A DNA stretch of 29,935 nucleotides from Neobacillus cucumis (GCF_023715505.1 NZ_JAMBOH010000043.1:1-29935); one strand, 5' to 3'; shown: positions 16,495 to 24,941, counted from the stretch's first letter. The notes: generated from the letters alone by a model not told the origin. Numbers and translations are program-made.

Positions 16495-16540
16495 GATGAA
16501 TCTGGAATGCCTGCATATTCCGAAGATTCATCTTCTTTTT
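16495..16540 (+). terminator. Terminator of the YpfJ-type peptidase gene
   Basis: GATGAATCT at 16495-16503 pairs with AGATTCATC at 16524-16532, with an inner GGAAT/ATTCC stem (16504-16508 and 16517-16521), followed by TTC and a run of eight Ts. Confidence 0.85.
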
Positions 16541-16708
16541 TTATAAGTTAGGGTATCTTTTATAGAAACTTGTAGAAAAAACTCGAAATATGGACAGAAA
16601 ATTTAGAGGAAAGTCGAATTTTACTAATAGGTAGATAGTTCATATAGAGGAAATTAATGGTGGGCCAAATACTTAAACTTCATAGAAAGATAGGAGAAAA
16701 GTTTAATT

Positions 16709-17941
16709 ATGAACAATGAGATACATACAACTGGGGAATTTATACTAAGTAGAAAGGAAACATACGGTAAAAACAAACAGATTAAACCTGTCCCGGTTTT
16801 TACCTCAAGAATGGAAAAACGTGAATATTATAAAAACGTCCATTTGTTTGATATCCGTAATGTATTGGATGTTGGAGGTTTATTAAAAGATATAAGTGAG
16901 AATTTACATACATATGTAAAACAGGTTCAACAATGGATTCAAAAGAATCCAATTAAAAGACTTATTGTTACGGGGATTTTTACAGTAGTTCTTGGACTAT
17001 ATACCATTAATGCGAATGCAGCTTATATTCAGGAATACACGTACCAGGTGAAAAACAATGAAAAAATTGAGGAAATCGCAGCCAAACATGGGGTGACCGT
17101 TCAGGGAATATTGGATGCAAATGGTCTGACCTCTATTACGGGCAAGAAGATTTTACTGCCAAAGGTTGAAGACAGAACCGTCACTGCCACAACCTTAAAC
17201 GTACGGTCTCAACCAACCACTGAAGGCAGTATTATTGGGAAATATAAAAAAGGTGATATTGTGAAGGTTTCTTTTGTAGAAAACGGCTGGGCTGGCATTC
17301 TGATAAAAGGACGTGTGTGTTTTGTTAGCGCTGACTATTTAACACAAACAGAAGTAGACTCAACCACCGTCGAAACAGAGGCTAAGATCATGTATGTGAC
17401 AGCCTCAACGTTAAGAGTGAGAGAAGCAGCTTCCACTGGCAGTGATGTATTAGGTTCATTAAAATTAAACGATCCTGTTACTGTGATTTCGAGTGTCAAT
17501 GGCTGGGCAAAGATAAACTTTCAAGGTAAAGCGGCGTTTGTAAGCGGAAAATATTTAAAAAGCAAAGAAACAAGTCCATCTGCTGAATATGTGATAAAAA
17601 AGGGCGATACTTTTACAAAACTCGCTAAAGACTTAGGGATCACTTTAACAGCTATTCAAAAGCTGAACCCGACAGTAAAGCCAACTAAATTGAAGATTGG
17701 ACAACAAATCAGAATTCCTGTCACAACCGCATCCATACCAAATCGAATCAAGGTTACCGGACAAATAGGTGCGATAGACTCCGAAGGAACTTTTCTTTTT
17801 ATCACAGGTGATGGCCATACTAATACCGCTAAAGCCACAGGCAAAATGATCAATGAATTATTTAATCACCAAGGGGAAATTGTTACGCTGACGCTCGAGG
17901 GAAAAAGGGGTCAAAAGTTAACTTTAATATCCTTTCAATAA
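16709..17941 (+). CDS. Membrane-anchored LysM-SH3-SH3-LysM cell wall-associated protein
   Basis: The 410-residue protein has about 84 residues without a signal peptide, then one hydrophobic segment at about 85-101 (LIVTGIFTVVLGLYTI), so it is probably a type II membrane protein with the rest outside. Outside come a LysM domain (about 108-152, YTYQVKNNEKIEEIAAKHGV), two bacterial SH3 domains (about 156-212 and 228-285, each with a TLNVR/TLRVR strand and an NGWA turn), and a second LysM (about 292-337). A C-terminal beta-rich domain (about 346-410) has no name I recognise. LysM and SH3b domains bind peptidoglycan. No catalytic domain is visible, so a structural or anchoring role is likely. AGGAG lies 12 bases before the ATG, a long spacing. 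Confidence 0.85.
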   Translation: MNNEIHTTGEFILSRKETYGKNKQIKPVPVFTSRMEKREYYKNVHLFDIRNVLDVGGLLKDISENLHTYVKQVQQWIQKNPIKRLIVTGIFTVVLGLYTINANAAYIQEYTYQVKNNEKIEEIAAKHGVTVQGILDANGLTSITGKKILLPKVEDRTVTATTLNVRSQPTTEGSIIGKYKKGDIVKVSFVENGWAGILIKGRVCFVSADYLTQTEVDSTTVETEAKIMYVTASTLRVREAASTGSDVLGSLKLNDPVTVISSVNGWAKINFQGKAAFVSGKYLKSKETSPSAEYVIKKGDTFTKLAKDLGITLTAIQKLNPTVKPTKLKIGQQIRIPVTTASIPNRIKVTGQIGAIDSEGTFLFITGDGHTNTAKATGKMINELFNHQGEIVTLTLEGKRGQKLTLISFQ

Positions 17942-17946
17942 AGCGA

Positions 17947-17981
17947 GATCTCTCCTTATCGGAGGGGTCCTTTTGTTTTTT
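17947..17981 (+). terminator. Terminator of the LysM/SH3 gene
   Basis: GATCTCTCC at 17947-17955 pairs with GGAGGGGTC at 17961-17969 (two G-U pairs, 5-base loop), followed by CTTTTGTTTTTTT. Confidence 0.8.
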
Positions 17982-18063
17982 TATAATCCCCTAAAGGAAA
18001 ATCCGCTCATATTTAATAAGAAGAGCTAACATGGATATTTTGAAACATATTAACCAACATTCC

Positions 18064-18093
18064 TTCCTAATATTTGTCTGCATTTTGTATAAT
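18064..18093 (+). promoter_or_regulatory. Possible sigma-A promoter of the MoxR operon
   Basis: A perfect TATAAT at 18088-18093 lies about 90 bp before the MoxR start. The -35 is poor (TTCCTA at 18064-18069, 18-bp spacing). This places the transcription start downstream of the in-frame ATG-like codon at 18074 and supports the later TTG start. Confidence 0.4.
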
Positions 18094-18181
18094 ATGTGTT
18101 TTTTACAGGAATTTTCCAAAAAAACGAGAATACATATTTGAATACCATAAATCGTTTAAACTGCAAGAAGGAGGTATTACC

Positions 18182-19138
18182 TTGTCTCACGAACAAATGA
18201 ATCCGACAATCGAAAGAATAATAGAAAACATTGAAAAGGTGATGATTGGAAAACGGAATGTCGCAGAATTAAGTTTAGTGGCACTGCTTGCGGGAGGACA
18301 TGTGTTACTTGAAGACGTCCCTGGTGTCGGGAAAACGATGATGGTTCGTGCCCTCGCCACGTCAATCAATGCCAATTTCCGAAGGATTCAATTCACACCG
18401 GATCTTTTACCGTCCGACGTAACGGGTGTGTCCATATACAATCCGAAAGAACTAGAATTTCAATTTCGCCCAGGTCCTCTCATGGGAAACATTATCCTAG
18501 CTGATGAAATCAACCGCACATCACCGAAAACTCAATCCGCACTCCTAGAAGGGATGGAAGAAGCAAGCGTTACCATTGATGGTGTGACCCATAAATTAAA
18601 CCGGCCTTTTTTTGTAATGGCTACACAAAACCCAATTGAGTACGAGGGGACGTATCCACTTCCCGAGGCGCAGCTTGATCGCTTCTTGCTAAAGATGAAA
18701 ATGGGCTACCCAGATTTGCAAGAGGAAATGGAAGTACTCAACCGGGCCCAAAAGGTACCGCCGATTGAAGAGCTTACACCTGTGATTAACCTCGAAGAAT
18801 TGATTGGTCTCCAGAATGAAATTAAAAATGTTTTTGTCGATGATACCATAAAGCGTTACATAGTCGATATTGTCAACAGGACAAGAGGGCATGGCAGCGT
18901 CTATCTTGGTGCAAGTCCAAGGGGATCGATTGCCCTTATGAAAGCTGCCCAGGCCTATGCGTTTATGTACAACCGTGACTTTTGTCTGCCGGATGATATT
19001 CAGTATTTAGCTCAATTTGTTTTATCACACCGTATTATTTTGAAGTCAGAGGCAAAATTTGAGGGAATCACAGCAGAAGAAATTGTCAACCGTGTAATTG
19101 CAAGAGTACCTGTACCGGTTCAAAGGCTTGTGAAGTAA
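18182..19138 (+). CDS. yeaC: MoxR family AAA+ ATPase
   Basis: With the TTG start at 18182 the protein has 318 residues, the normal MoxR length. AAGGAGG lies eight bases upstream; the frame extends upstream to 18074 but those 36 residues (rich in C, F, Y and K) do not look like MoxR and have no ribosome site. Walker A is DVPGVGKT at 45-52, Walker B ILADEINR at 105-112, sensor 1 ATQNP at 147-151, and the LPEAQLDRF motif at 160-168. MoxR ATPases act as chaperones for partner proteins, typically with a DUF58 protein encoded next door, as here. The order matches yeaC-yeaD-yebA of B. subtilis upstream of guaA. Confidence 0.93.
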   Translation: MSHEQMNPTIERIIENIEKVMIGKRNVAELSLVALLAGGHVLLEDVPGVGKTMMVRALATSINANFRRIQFTPDLLPSDVTGVSIYNPKELEFQFRPGPLMGNIILADEINRTSPKTQSALLEGMEEASVTIDGVTHKLNRPFFVMATQNPIEYEGTYPLPEAQLDRFLLKMKMGYPDLQEEMEVLNRAQKVPPIEELTPVINLEELIGLQNEIKNVFVDDTIKRYIVDIVNRTRGHGSVYLGASPRGSIALMKAAQAYAFMYNRDFCLPDDIQYLAQFVLSHRIILKSEAKFEGITAEEIVNRVIARVPVPVQRLVK

Positions 19139-19140
19139 TC

Positions 19141-20361
19141 ATGATAGGACAGTCGATTCTTTTTAAAAAAATATGGAGATTTATTCTCTTACTTATTCTG
19201 ATTCTCCTCACGTTCTCATATGCCATGTTCGAAGGAGGATTTGTCAGCTGGTTTTTATTTTATAGCTTTTTACCATTTGCTTTTTATTGCATTGCATTAT
19301 CCCTATATTCATTAAATGAATTGGAAGTCACAAGGATTTTGCCAAAGAGTGATTTCAATGACGGGGAATCCTTAAAGGTAACCGTAAAGGTAAGGCGAAC
19401 GAAAGCCTTCCCCTTATTCTTTCTACTTATCGAAGATCAATTGGATGAACCTCTAAAATCAGCTCAACAACGTAAAAAAGCAAAGGCCCTTATCCTGCCA
19501 GGCTTGAAAAAGGAATTTTCCTATGAATATATCATTGATAAACTGCCACGGGGTGAACATTTTTTTCGTTCCTTTACCCTCAAAATTGGTGATCCTCTTG
19601 GGTTATTTGAAAAAGAAAAAACTCTTGCTCAAGAAGGGAAAATCATTGTCTATCCTGCTTATTCCGAGCTGTTTTACCAGCCATTTGAGAACCAATTCGA
19701 TCAAGGCCTAACTGCATCGAGAGAACGGGTCCAGCGTGATACCTCCATGGCGGTTGGGGTAAGAGATTACCAGCCAGGAGATCGTTTTTCATGGATTAAT
19801 TGGAAAGCGTCAGCTAAGAGAAACGAAATCATGACAAAGGAATTTGAACAGCGCCAGTCACACGATGTGTTTGTGATTATGGACTGTACACCTGATAAGT
19901 GCTTTGAAGCAGTTGTATCCTATACGGCTTCACTCGTTCGAGCTGTTTTAAAGAAGGGTGCACAGACAGGATTCTTAACCTTTAGTAAAGACAGGGCATA
20001 CTTTCCTATTAGCGGGGGAGAACCACACTTTAGACAACTCTTTTATCATCTGGCTAAAATCGAGGCGAAAAGCTCAAAGACGTTTGAAAAGGTTATTGAA
20101 GCAGAGGGGCTGTTTATGCAGCAAACCGTATCCTTTATACTGGTCACGGCTCAGTTGACAAAACCATTAATTGAAAAGATAAGTTTTCTTGGGCAAAGGA
20201 AAGATTCAATCACCCTTTTTCTTATCAAAGGGAAAAAGGGAACAGCCTCAGACAATGAACGCTCTCTGATCGCGATTGCCAATGCCCGCGGAATTCGAGT
20301 CGTCATGGTTAATGAAGGCGAGCAAAGGTCAGCCTTTTCGGAGGTGAGCTTACGAGTATGA
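19141..20361 (+). CDS. yeaD: DUF58 domain protein, MoxR partner
   Basis: The 406-residue protein has two N-terminal hydrophobic segments (about 11-29 and 35-56). A beta-rich region follows, then the DUF58 signature at about 206-236 (VGVRDYQPGDRFSWINWKAS). After it comes a von Willebrand A-like fold starting HDVFVIMDCT near 241; the usual metal-site DxSxS is degenerate, reading DCT. It begins two bases after the MoxR stop with only a weak ribosome site, so translation is probably coupled to MoxR. It corresponds by order and family to B. subtilis YeaD. Function in Bacillus is not established; in other bacteria MoxR/DUF58 pairs are linked to envelope or enzyme maturation. Confidence 0.9.
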   Translation: MIGQSILFKKIWRFILLLILILLTFSYAMFEGGFVSWFLFYSFLPFAFYCIALSLYSLNELEVTRILPKSDFNDGESLKVTVKVRRTKAFPLFFLLIEDQLDEPLKSAQQRKKAKALILPGLKKEFSYEYIIDKLPRGEHFFRSFTLKIGDPLGLFEKEKTLAQEGKIIVYPAYSELFYQPFENQFDQGLTASRERVQRDTSMAVGVRDYQPGDRFSWINWKASAKRNEIMTKEFEQRQSHDVFVIMDCTPDKCFEAVVSYTASLVRAVLKKGAQTGFLTFSKDRAYFPISGGEPHFRQLFYHLAKIEAKSSKTFEKVIEAEGLFMQQTVSFILVTAQLTKPLIEKISFLGQRKDSITLFLIKGKKGTASDNERSLIAIANARGIRVVMVNEGEQRSAFSEVSLRV

Positions 20362-22565
20362 AAAGGGATATTCCTACGTTTCTTTTATACGTGTTCAGTT
20401 TTTTCTTATTATGGGAATGGCTTCGTCCGGTCAACCAATTAACCGATACTAGTAATATGGGCATCTTTATTATTTTTTTAATTATTTCTTTTACTGCATC
20501 CTTTCTAAATCTCAAGGTGATTTGGCAATCGACCCTGATGGTTATTTTTATCCTGGTTTCGATCCATCATCTGCACTATGAGGAAGGACTTTTTAACATT
20601 AGTTGGTTGTCATCCTTCACGATGGATTGTATGGATAATATCCGCTACCTTATTGGCAGACAGTGGTACAACCTATCTAATGAATTCCGAACCCTTTTGT
20701 TTTTTATCCTGCTAGGGTTAATGGTTTACTTAATTCACTACTGGCTTTTAAGAAAACAGCGGATCTTTATCTTTTTCTTTATGACATTGGTCTATATAAC
20801 GGTACTAGATACGTTTACACCCTATAGTGCGAAAATAGCTATTATTCGAACGGTTGTGGCGGGGTTTGCGGTTATGGGGATGCTGACCTTTTACCGAATT
20901 ATCCAAAAAGAGAAGGTTCATTTTGACGCAGGTAAGATTCGAAAGTGGATGATTCCCCTATCTTTGATGATTCTTTTCAGTGTTTTGGTTGGGATAGCTG
21001 CACCCAAAGCGTCGCCAATCTGGCCGGATCCCGTTCCGTATTTGACGGCTAGCAATGACAAGGCAGGTACATCCAGCCATGGAGCAGGACCGCACCGAAT
21101 CGGGTATAGTACCGATGATACAGCCTTAGGTGGTCCATTTGTTGGGGATGACCAGGCTGTATTTGCCTATAAAGGCAATGGGGAAAACTATTGGAAAATG
21201 GAAACGAAAGATATGTATACGGGGAAGGGCTGGATTGCGTCTGGATCAACATTTCAATCTTTTAAAAAGGGCGATCTTGTCCCTATCTATTCGATCCCGG
21301 CAGAAGTGGAAAAAATAAAAGAAACAACCCGTGTGACTTTGAACGGCAGTTATAAATTTAATTATGTTATGTATCCAGCAGGGGTTACTAAGGTATTATC
21401 TATACAGCCTTCTAACCAACATACAAATGAGTTTTTAATCGATGGAAACAATGAGAAAATTAGCTTTGTTACTAGTAATCAGCAGCCTGTGGTACCCCAA
21501 TTTTTTACCGTTGAATTTGATATTCCAAAATATAAAGCTTCTGAGTTATTGAAGACAACTGCGTTTCCTGCAGAGATGAACAGGGCTTTTTATGAAAAAT
21601 ATACGATGGTGCCAAGTCATTTGCCGCCGCGGGTAAAAGAATTGGCAGAAGAAATTACAAGGGGAAAGACAAACTGGTATGACAAGGCAAAGGCAGTTGA
21701 AGAGTATTTTAGTAATACCGGATATATCTATGATCAGAAAAATGTTGCCGTTCCGGGTGAGAAGGATGATTATGTCGATCAATTCTTGTTCGAAACCAAA
21801 AGAGGTTACTGTGATAACTTTTCAACTTCTATGGCGGTCATGCTGAGAACAATCGGCATTCCTACACGCTGGGTAAAGGGCTACACTGGTGGTGAGTTTC
21901 AGGCATACGGTGATGAGGGCTCTTCCAAACAGTTTTATGAAGTTACCAATAATAATGCCCATTCATGGGTAGAGGTCTTCTTCCCCAATTTGGGCTGGGT
22001 GCCATTTGAGCCGACGATAGGCTTTTCCAATGAAGTTAATATCAATTATGATGTGGAAGGGGATTCGGTCGTAAGTAACCAGCGAATTACACCCTCATCC
22101 GTAAAAAAAACGCAGAAGGAAGAGAAAAATCCTACAATGGCAAAGAAGGATTCTAACCCATCCGATTGGAAGGAAACATTCATGACTAAGGTAAAATTGC
22201 ATTGGGGTAGGATTCTTTTTATTACTCTTCTATTAGCGGGAATAGGGGTCCTTCTTTACCGCTTACGTGGACGATGGGCTCCATATGGGATCTTGTTCTT
22301 TTATAAATACAAGAAAAAGGATGAAAATTTTGGCTCTGCGTATCTGATATTATTAAATCAGTTAGAGCGTTATGGTTTAAAGCGAAAAGAAGATCAAACC
22401 CTTCAAAGTTATGCACGTTATATTGATACGTTTTTTTCAACAAGAGAAATGACCCGTTTAACCGCCCGCTATGAACAATATCTTTATCATCAACGTCTGC
22501 CAAAAGGAACTTGGAAAGAAACGCGTGAATTGTGGGAAAATTTAATTAAAAAGACAATCGCTTGA
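20358..22565 (+). CDS. yebA: Transglutaminase-like membrane protein (YebA type)
   Basis: The 735-residue protein has a hydrophobic N-terminal third with about six or seven membrane segments (to about 220) and an extracellular region. The transglutaminase-like core has C485 in RGYCDNFSTSMAVMLRTIGI and H535 in NNAHSWVEVFFP, with a downstream VPFEPT where relatives often have FDPT. One more membrane segment lies near 612-632, and a cytoplasmic DUF4129-like tail follows. The ATG overlaps the DUF58 stop as ATGA, with GGAGGTGA upstream. This is the third gene of the MoxR/DUF58/transglutaminase operon. Such proteins may act as proteases or crosslinking enzymes at the outer membrane face; the exact activity is unknown. 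Confidence 0.9.
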   Translation: MKRDIPTFLLYVFSFFLLWEWLRPVNQLTDTSNMGIFIIFLIISFTASFLNLKVIWQSTLMVIFILVSIHHLHYEEGLFNISWLSSFTMDCMDNIRYLIGRQWYNLSNEFRTLLFFILLGLMVYLIHYWLLRKQRIFIFFFMTLVYITVLDTFTPYSAKIAIIRTVVAGFAVMGMLTFYRIIQKEKVHFDAGKIRKWMIPLSLMILFSVLVGIAAPKASPIWPDPVPYLTASNDKAGTSSHGAGPHRIGYSTDDTALGGPFVGDDQAVFAYKGNGENYWKMETKDMYTGKGWIASGSTFQSFKKGDLVPIYSIPAEVEKIKETTRVTLNGSYKFNYVMYPAGVTKVLSIQPSNQHTNEFLIDGNNEKISFVTSNQQPVVPQFFTVEFDIPKYKASELLKTTAFPAEMNRAFYEKYTMVPSHLPPRVKELAEEITRGKTNWYDKAKAVEEYFSNTGYIYDQKNVAVPGEKDDYVDQFLFETKRGYCDNFSTSMAVMLRTIGIPTRWVKGYTGGEFQAYGDEGSSKQFYEVTNNNAHSWVEVFFPNLGWVPFEPTIGFSNEVNINYDVEGDSVVSNQRITPSSVKKTQKEEKNPTMAKKDSNPSDWKETFMTKVKLHWGRILFITLLLAGIGVLLYRLRGRWAPYGILFFYKYKKKDENFGSAYLILLNQLERYGLKRKEDQTLQSYARYIDTFFSTREMTRLTARYEQYLYHQRLPKGTWKETRELWENLIKKTIA

Positions 22566-22591
22566 CCGGAAAAACGCCTTATTGTTACAAT
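22562..22591 (+). promoter_or_regulatory. Promoter for the guaA riboswitch transcript
   Basis: TTGACC (22562-22567), 18 bp and TACAAT (22586-22591) overlap the yebA stop codon. Transcription would start near 22598, so the leader would hold the palindromic repeat at 22606-22728 and then the riboswitch. No good promoter was found between the repeat and the aptamer. Confidence 0.6.
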
Positions 22592-22605
22592 AAGTTTTAA
22601 TTCAA

Positions 22606-22728
22606 TGTCTAGCTCCAGGCGCCATCGGCTCGAGGTCACAAGCCAATCCGTCATGAAGGTAAAAACCAACCTTCCTGCCGGCTCGTCTTGTGCTTGTCGC
22701 CGAAGTCTAAGCGCCTTGCGCTTTTCTA
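22606..22728. repeat. Imperfect palindromic intergenic repeat of the TGTCTAGCTCCAG type
   Basis: The stretch begins TGTCTAGCTCCAGGCGCC and ends GCGCCTTGCGCTTTTCT. Its two halves pair: AGGCGC near the left end with GCGCCT at 22711-22716, and CGGCTCGAGGTCACAAG with CTTGTGCTTGTCGCCG. An inner hairpin has GAAGGT (22655-22660-region) against ACCTTC. I recognise this as a repeat family scattered between genes in Bacillus-related genomes; copy number here cannot be checked from one window. It contains no credible gene. Confidence 0.7.
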
Positions 22729-22741
22729 ATAAGGTTGAATA

Positions 22742-22812
22742 CCTTCATATATCCTCGAAAATAGGGTTCGAGAGTATCTACCGGGCCGCCGTAAATGGCC
22801 TGACTATGAAGG
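22742..22812 (+). ncRNA. Guanine-sensing purine riboswitch aptamer upstream of guaA
   Basis: P1 is CCTTCATA (22742-22749) with TATGAAGG (22805-22812). P2 is TCGAA with TTCGA around the loop AATAGGG. The conserved TATCTACC joins to P3, whose arms GGGCC and GGCCT flank the loop GCCGTAAAT. The J3/1 segment reads GACTATG, with a C at the specificity position that pairs with guanine; adenine riboswitches have T there. It is a single aptamer controlling a GMP synthase gene. Confidence 0.95.
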
Positions 22813-22843
22813 CGGAATTTTTTTAGTGATACTTTTGCGAGAT

Positions 22844-22899
22844 AACTAGAATTCTGCCTTCCTGTTTATGTTGGGAAGAGAATTCTAGTTTTTTTTTAT
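22844..22899 (+). terminator. Riboswitch-controlled terminator before guaA
   Basis: AACTAGAATTCT (22844-22855) pairs perfectly with AGAATTCTAGTT (22879-22890) and is followed by a T run; an inner CTTCC/GGAAG adds to the stem. The P1 3' strand GAAGGCGGAATT (22808-22819) can pair over 12 bases with AATTCTGCCTTC (22850-22861), one G-U, giving an antiterminator when guanine is absent. Confidence 0.9.
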
Positions 22900-22956
22900 T
22901 TTTCCACTTAATTGTATAAGCTAGTATTATTATTTAGAAATTGAGGGGTGACTGTT

Positions 22957-24495
22957 TTGACGGAAAAGCAAGATTTAATTGTTGTGTTAGACTTTGGAAG
23001 CCAATATAATCAACTGATTACCCGCCGCATTCGTGAGTTCGGTGTGTACAGTGAGCTTCATCCACATACCATAACTGCTGAAGAAATTCGCAAAATGAAT
23101 CCAAAGGGGATTATCTTTTCTGGTGGTCCAAACAGCGTTTATGATGAAAATTCATTCCGCTGTGATGAAGCCATTTTTGAAATGGGCTTGCCGATTCTAG
23201 GAATTTGTTACGGAATGCAGTTAATGACCGTCCATTTTAACGGGAAAGTTGAAAAAGCGCAGCAGCGTGAGTATGGTAAGGCGACAGTGGTCGTTGAACA
23301 ACCATCAACCTTATTTGATGGACTGCCTAGCGAACAGACTGTTTGGATGAGTCATGGTGACCTTGTTGTTGAAACACCAGAAGGGTTCACCGTTAATGGA
23401 ACAAGCCCATCTTGTCCAATTGCGGCGATGAGCGATGAACAGCGCAAACTTTATGCCGTTCAATTCCATCCGGAAGTTCTTCATTCCGTATATGGAAATG
23501 AATTGCTCAAGAATTATGTCTTTAAGGTTTGTGAATGCAATGCCACTTGGTCAATGGAAAACTTTATTGAGATGGAAATGGCCAAGATTCGCGAGACCGT
23601 TGGTGACAAAAAAGTCCTTTGTGCGTTGAGCGGCGGGGTAGATTCTTCTGTGGTAGCAGTACTAATTCATAAAGCAATTGGTGACCAACTTACATGTATC
23701 TTTGTTGACCATGGACTGCTTCGGAAAAATGAAGCGGAGAGTGTCATGAAGACTTTTTCAGAAGGCTTCCATATGAATGTGATTAAAGTCGATGCAAAGG
23801 AACGATTCCTTTCAAAATTAGAGGGCGTTTCAGATCCGGAGAAAAAGCGAAAAATTATCGGCAATGAATTTATTTATGTGTTTGATGATGAAGCAACAAA
23901 GCTTGAAGGAATCGAGTTTTTAGCTCAAGGTACCCTTTACACGGATATTATTGAAAGTGGAACAGCAACAGCACAAACCATTAAATCGCATCACAATGTA
24001 GGCGGTCTTCCAGAGGACATGCAATTTAAATTAATCGAACCGCTCAATACCTTATTCAAGGATGAGGTTCGTGCCCTTGGTACGGAACTCGGCATTCCTG
24101 ATGATATTGTTTGGCGTCAGCCATTCCCTGGTCCTGGTCTTGGAATTCGTGTCTTAGGAGCTATTTCAGATGACAAGCTTGAAATTGTCCGTGAATCGGA
24201 TTGGATTTTACGCGAAGAAATCAAAAAGGCTGGGCTTGACCGTGAAATTTGGCAATACTTCACCGTGCTGCCAGATATCCGCAGTGTTGGTGTTATGGGT
24301 GATGCACGGACCTATGATTATACAATCGGGATCCGGGCCGTTACTTCTATTGATGGGATGACATCAGACTGGGCGCGAATTCCGTGGGATGTATTAGAAC
24401 TGATCTCTACTCGAATCGTGAATGAGGTACCTCATGTGAACCGTGTTGTTTACGATATCACGAGCAAGCCGCCTGCAACCATTGAATGGGAATAA
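22957..24495 (+). CDS. guaA: GMP synthase (glutamine-hydrolysing)
   Basis: GuaA converts XMP, ATP and glutamine to GMP. From the TTG at 22957 the protein has 512 residues, the usual length. The class I amidotransferase domain (about 1-195) shows C84 in GICYG, H171 and E173 in VQFHPE. The ATP-pyrophosphatase domain has the P-loop LSGGVDSS at 224-231. The dimerisation domain ends with [21 protein letters not shown] three codons upstream (22948) lies inside the GAGGGG ribosome site, so the TTG eight bases after that site is preferred. The gene sits behind a guanine riboswitch, so it should be shut off when guanine is plentiful, and has its own terminator. Confidence 0.98.
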   Translation: MTEKQDLIVVLDFGSQYNQLITRRIREFGVYSELHPHTITAEEIRKMNPKGIIFSGGPNSVYDENSFRCDEAIFEMGLPILGICYGMQLMTVHFNGKVEKAQQREYGKATVVVEQPSTLFDGLPSEQTVWMSHGDLVVETPEGFTVNGTSPSCPIAAMSDEQRKLYAVQFHPEVLHSVYGNELLKNYVFKVCECNATWSMENFIEMEMAKIRETVGDKKVLCALSGGVDSSVVAVLIHKAIGDQLTCIFVDHGLLRKNEAESVMKTFSEGFHMNVIKVDAKERFLSKLEGVSDPEKKRKIIGNEFIYVFDDEATKLEGIEFLAQGTLYTDIIESGTATAQTIKSHHNVGGLPEDMQFKLIEPLNTLFKDEVRALGTELGIPDDIVWRQPFPGPGLGIRVLGAISDDKLEIVRESDWILREEIKKAGLDREIWQYFTVLPDIRSVGVMGDARTYDYTIGIRAVTSIDGMTSDWARIPWDVLELISTRIVNEVPHVNRVVYDITSKPPATIEWE

Positions 24496-24522
24496 ACTAA
24501 AAAAGCATAATAGCTTTAATCT

Positions 24523-24554
24523 AGGACGAGCCGAAACTGCTCGTCTTATTTTTT
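24523..24554 (+). terminator. Terminator of guaA
   Basis: AGGACGAG (24523-24530) pairs with CTCGTCTT (24540-24547), one G-U, with a 9-base loop, followed by ATTTTTTT. Confidence 0.85.
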
Positions 24555-24638
24555 TGAACACAGGGCTGGAGCTGGACGGCGAAAGTCAGCATGACAATGT
24601 CGATTTATGGGGAATGGTGATGAAGTTTAGCTTTATTG

Positions 24639-24692
24639 AACAAAAATACGAACGATGAAAAAAATTTTTTTATCATCGTTCGTATTTTTGTT
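24639..24692. promoter_or_regulatory. Probable PurR operator (PurBox pair) upstream of pbuG
   Basis: This is a perfect inverted repeat with 20-bp arms (24639-24658 and 24673-24692) around a 14-base A/T centre. Each arm holds AAATACGAACGAT, close to the Bacillus PurBox AWWWCCGAACWWT. The CGAAC (24649-24653) and GTTCG (24678-24682) cores are 24 bases apart, the spacing I recall for the B. subtilis purE operator. It abuts the pbuG -35 element, so bound PurR would block initiation. A bidirectional terminator is the alternative reading, but guaA already has a terminator. Confidence 0.7.
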
Positions 24693-24719
24693 TACAACTT
24701 GTTTACTACCTGTTACAAT
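24691..24719 (+). promoter_or_regulatory. Sigma-A promoter of pbuG
   Basis: TTTACA (24691-24696), 17 bp and TACAAT (24714-24719) predict a start near 24726, shortly before the riboswitch aptamer. The -35 overlaps the right arm of the probable PurR operator. Confidence 0.8.
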
Positions 24720-24748
24720 AAAAAACGGAAAAAGGGAAATAAAATAAT

Positions 24749-24821
24749 TGCATCGTATAATATTGGGAATATGGCCCAAGAGTTTCTACCGAGCCACCGT
24801 AAATGGCTTGACTACGAGGCA
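24749..24821 (+). ncRNA. Guanine-sensing purine riboswitch aptamer upstream of pbuG
   Basis: P1 is TGCATCGTA (24749-24757) with TACGAGGCA (24813-24821), one mismatch. P2 and its loop read TTGGGAATATGGCCCAA, almost the xpt aptamer. GTTTCTACC leads to P3, GAGCC/GGCTT around ACCGTAAAT. GACTACG in J3/1 carries the guanine-specific C. Confidence 0.97.
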
Positions 24822-24873
24822 GTGTGAAATAAAGAGGCTTTCTTTTCCTCTTATATTGCACGAGCCTATAGTC

Positions 24874-24906
24874 ATGCTCCTGTAGAATATACCGGAGTAT
24901 TTTTTT
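24874..24906 (+). terminator. Riboswitch-controlled terminator before pbuG
   Basis: ATGCTCC (24874-24880) pairs with GGAGTAT (24894-24900), one G-U, with inner GTA/TAC, followed by six Ts. Upstream CCTATAGTCATGC (about 24865-24877) can pair imperfectly with GCTTGACTACGAGG (24806-24819) of P3/P1, a likely antiterminator. Confidence 0.85.
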
Positions 24907-24941
24907 GCATAATAAAGAAAAGATTTATAGGGGGAAAAGAA

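Noticed and set aside
18074..18181. Longer MoxR reading frame starting 36 codons upstream.
   Set aside because: It lies over the TATAAT of the likely promoter, has no ribosome site and its residues do not resemble MoxR; the TTG at 18182 has AAGGAGG at good spacing.
22605..22826. A 73-codon open frame across the repeat and riboswitch.
   Set aside because: It is fully explained by a palindromic repeat and a structured RNA, has no ribosome site and has an unlikely composition.
24555..24600. GGCTGGAGCTGGAC resembles the reverse complement of the TCTAGCTCCAG repeat end.
   Set aside because: Only about a dozen bases match and no second arm is visible; possibly a decayed remnant, but not supportable.
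24443..24827. Open frames of 60-70 codons over the guaA end, operator and pbuG riboswitch.
   Set aside because: They overlap the guaA coding end, terminator, PurR-like palindrome and aptamer; none has a convincing start.
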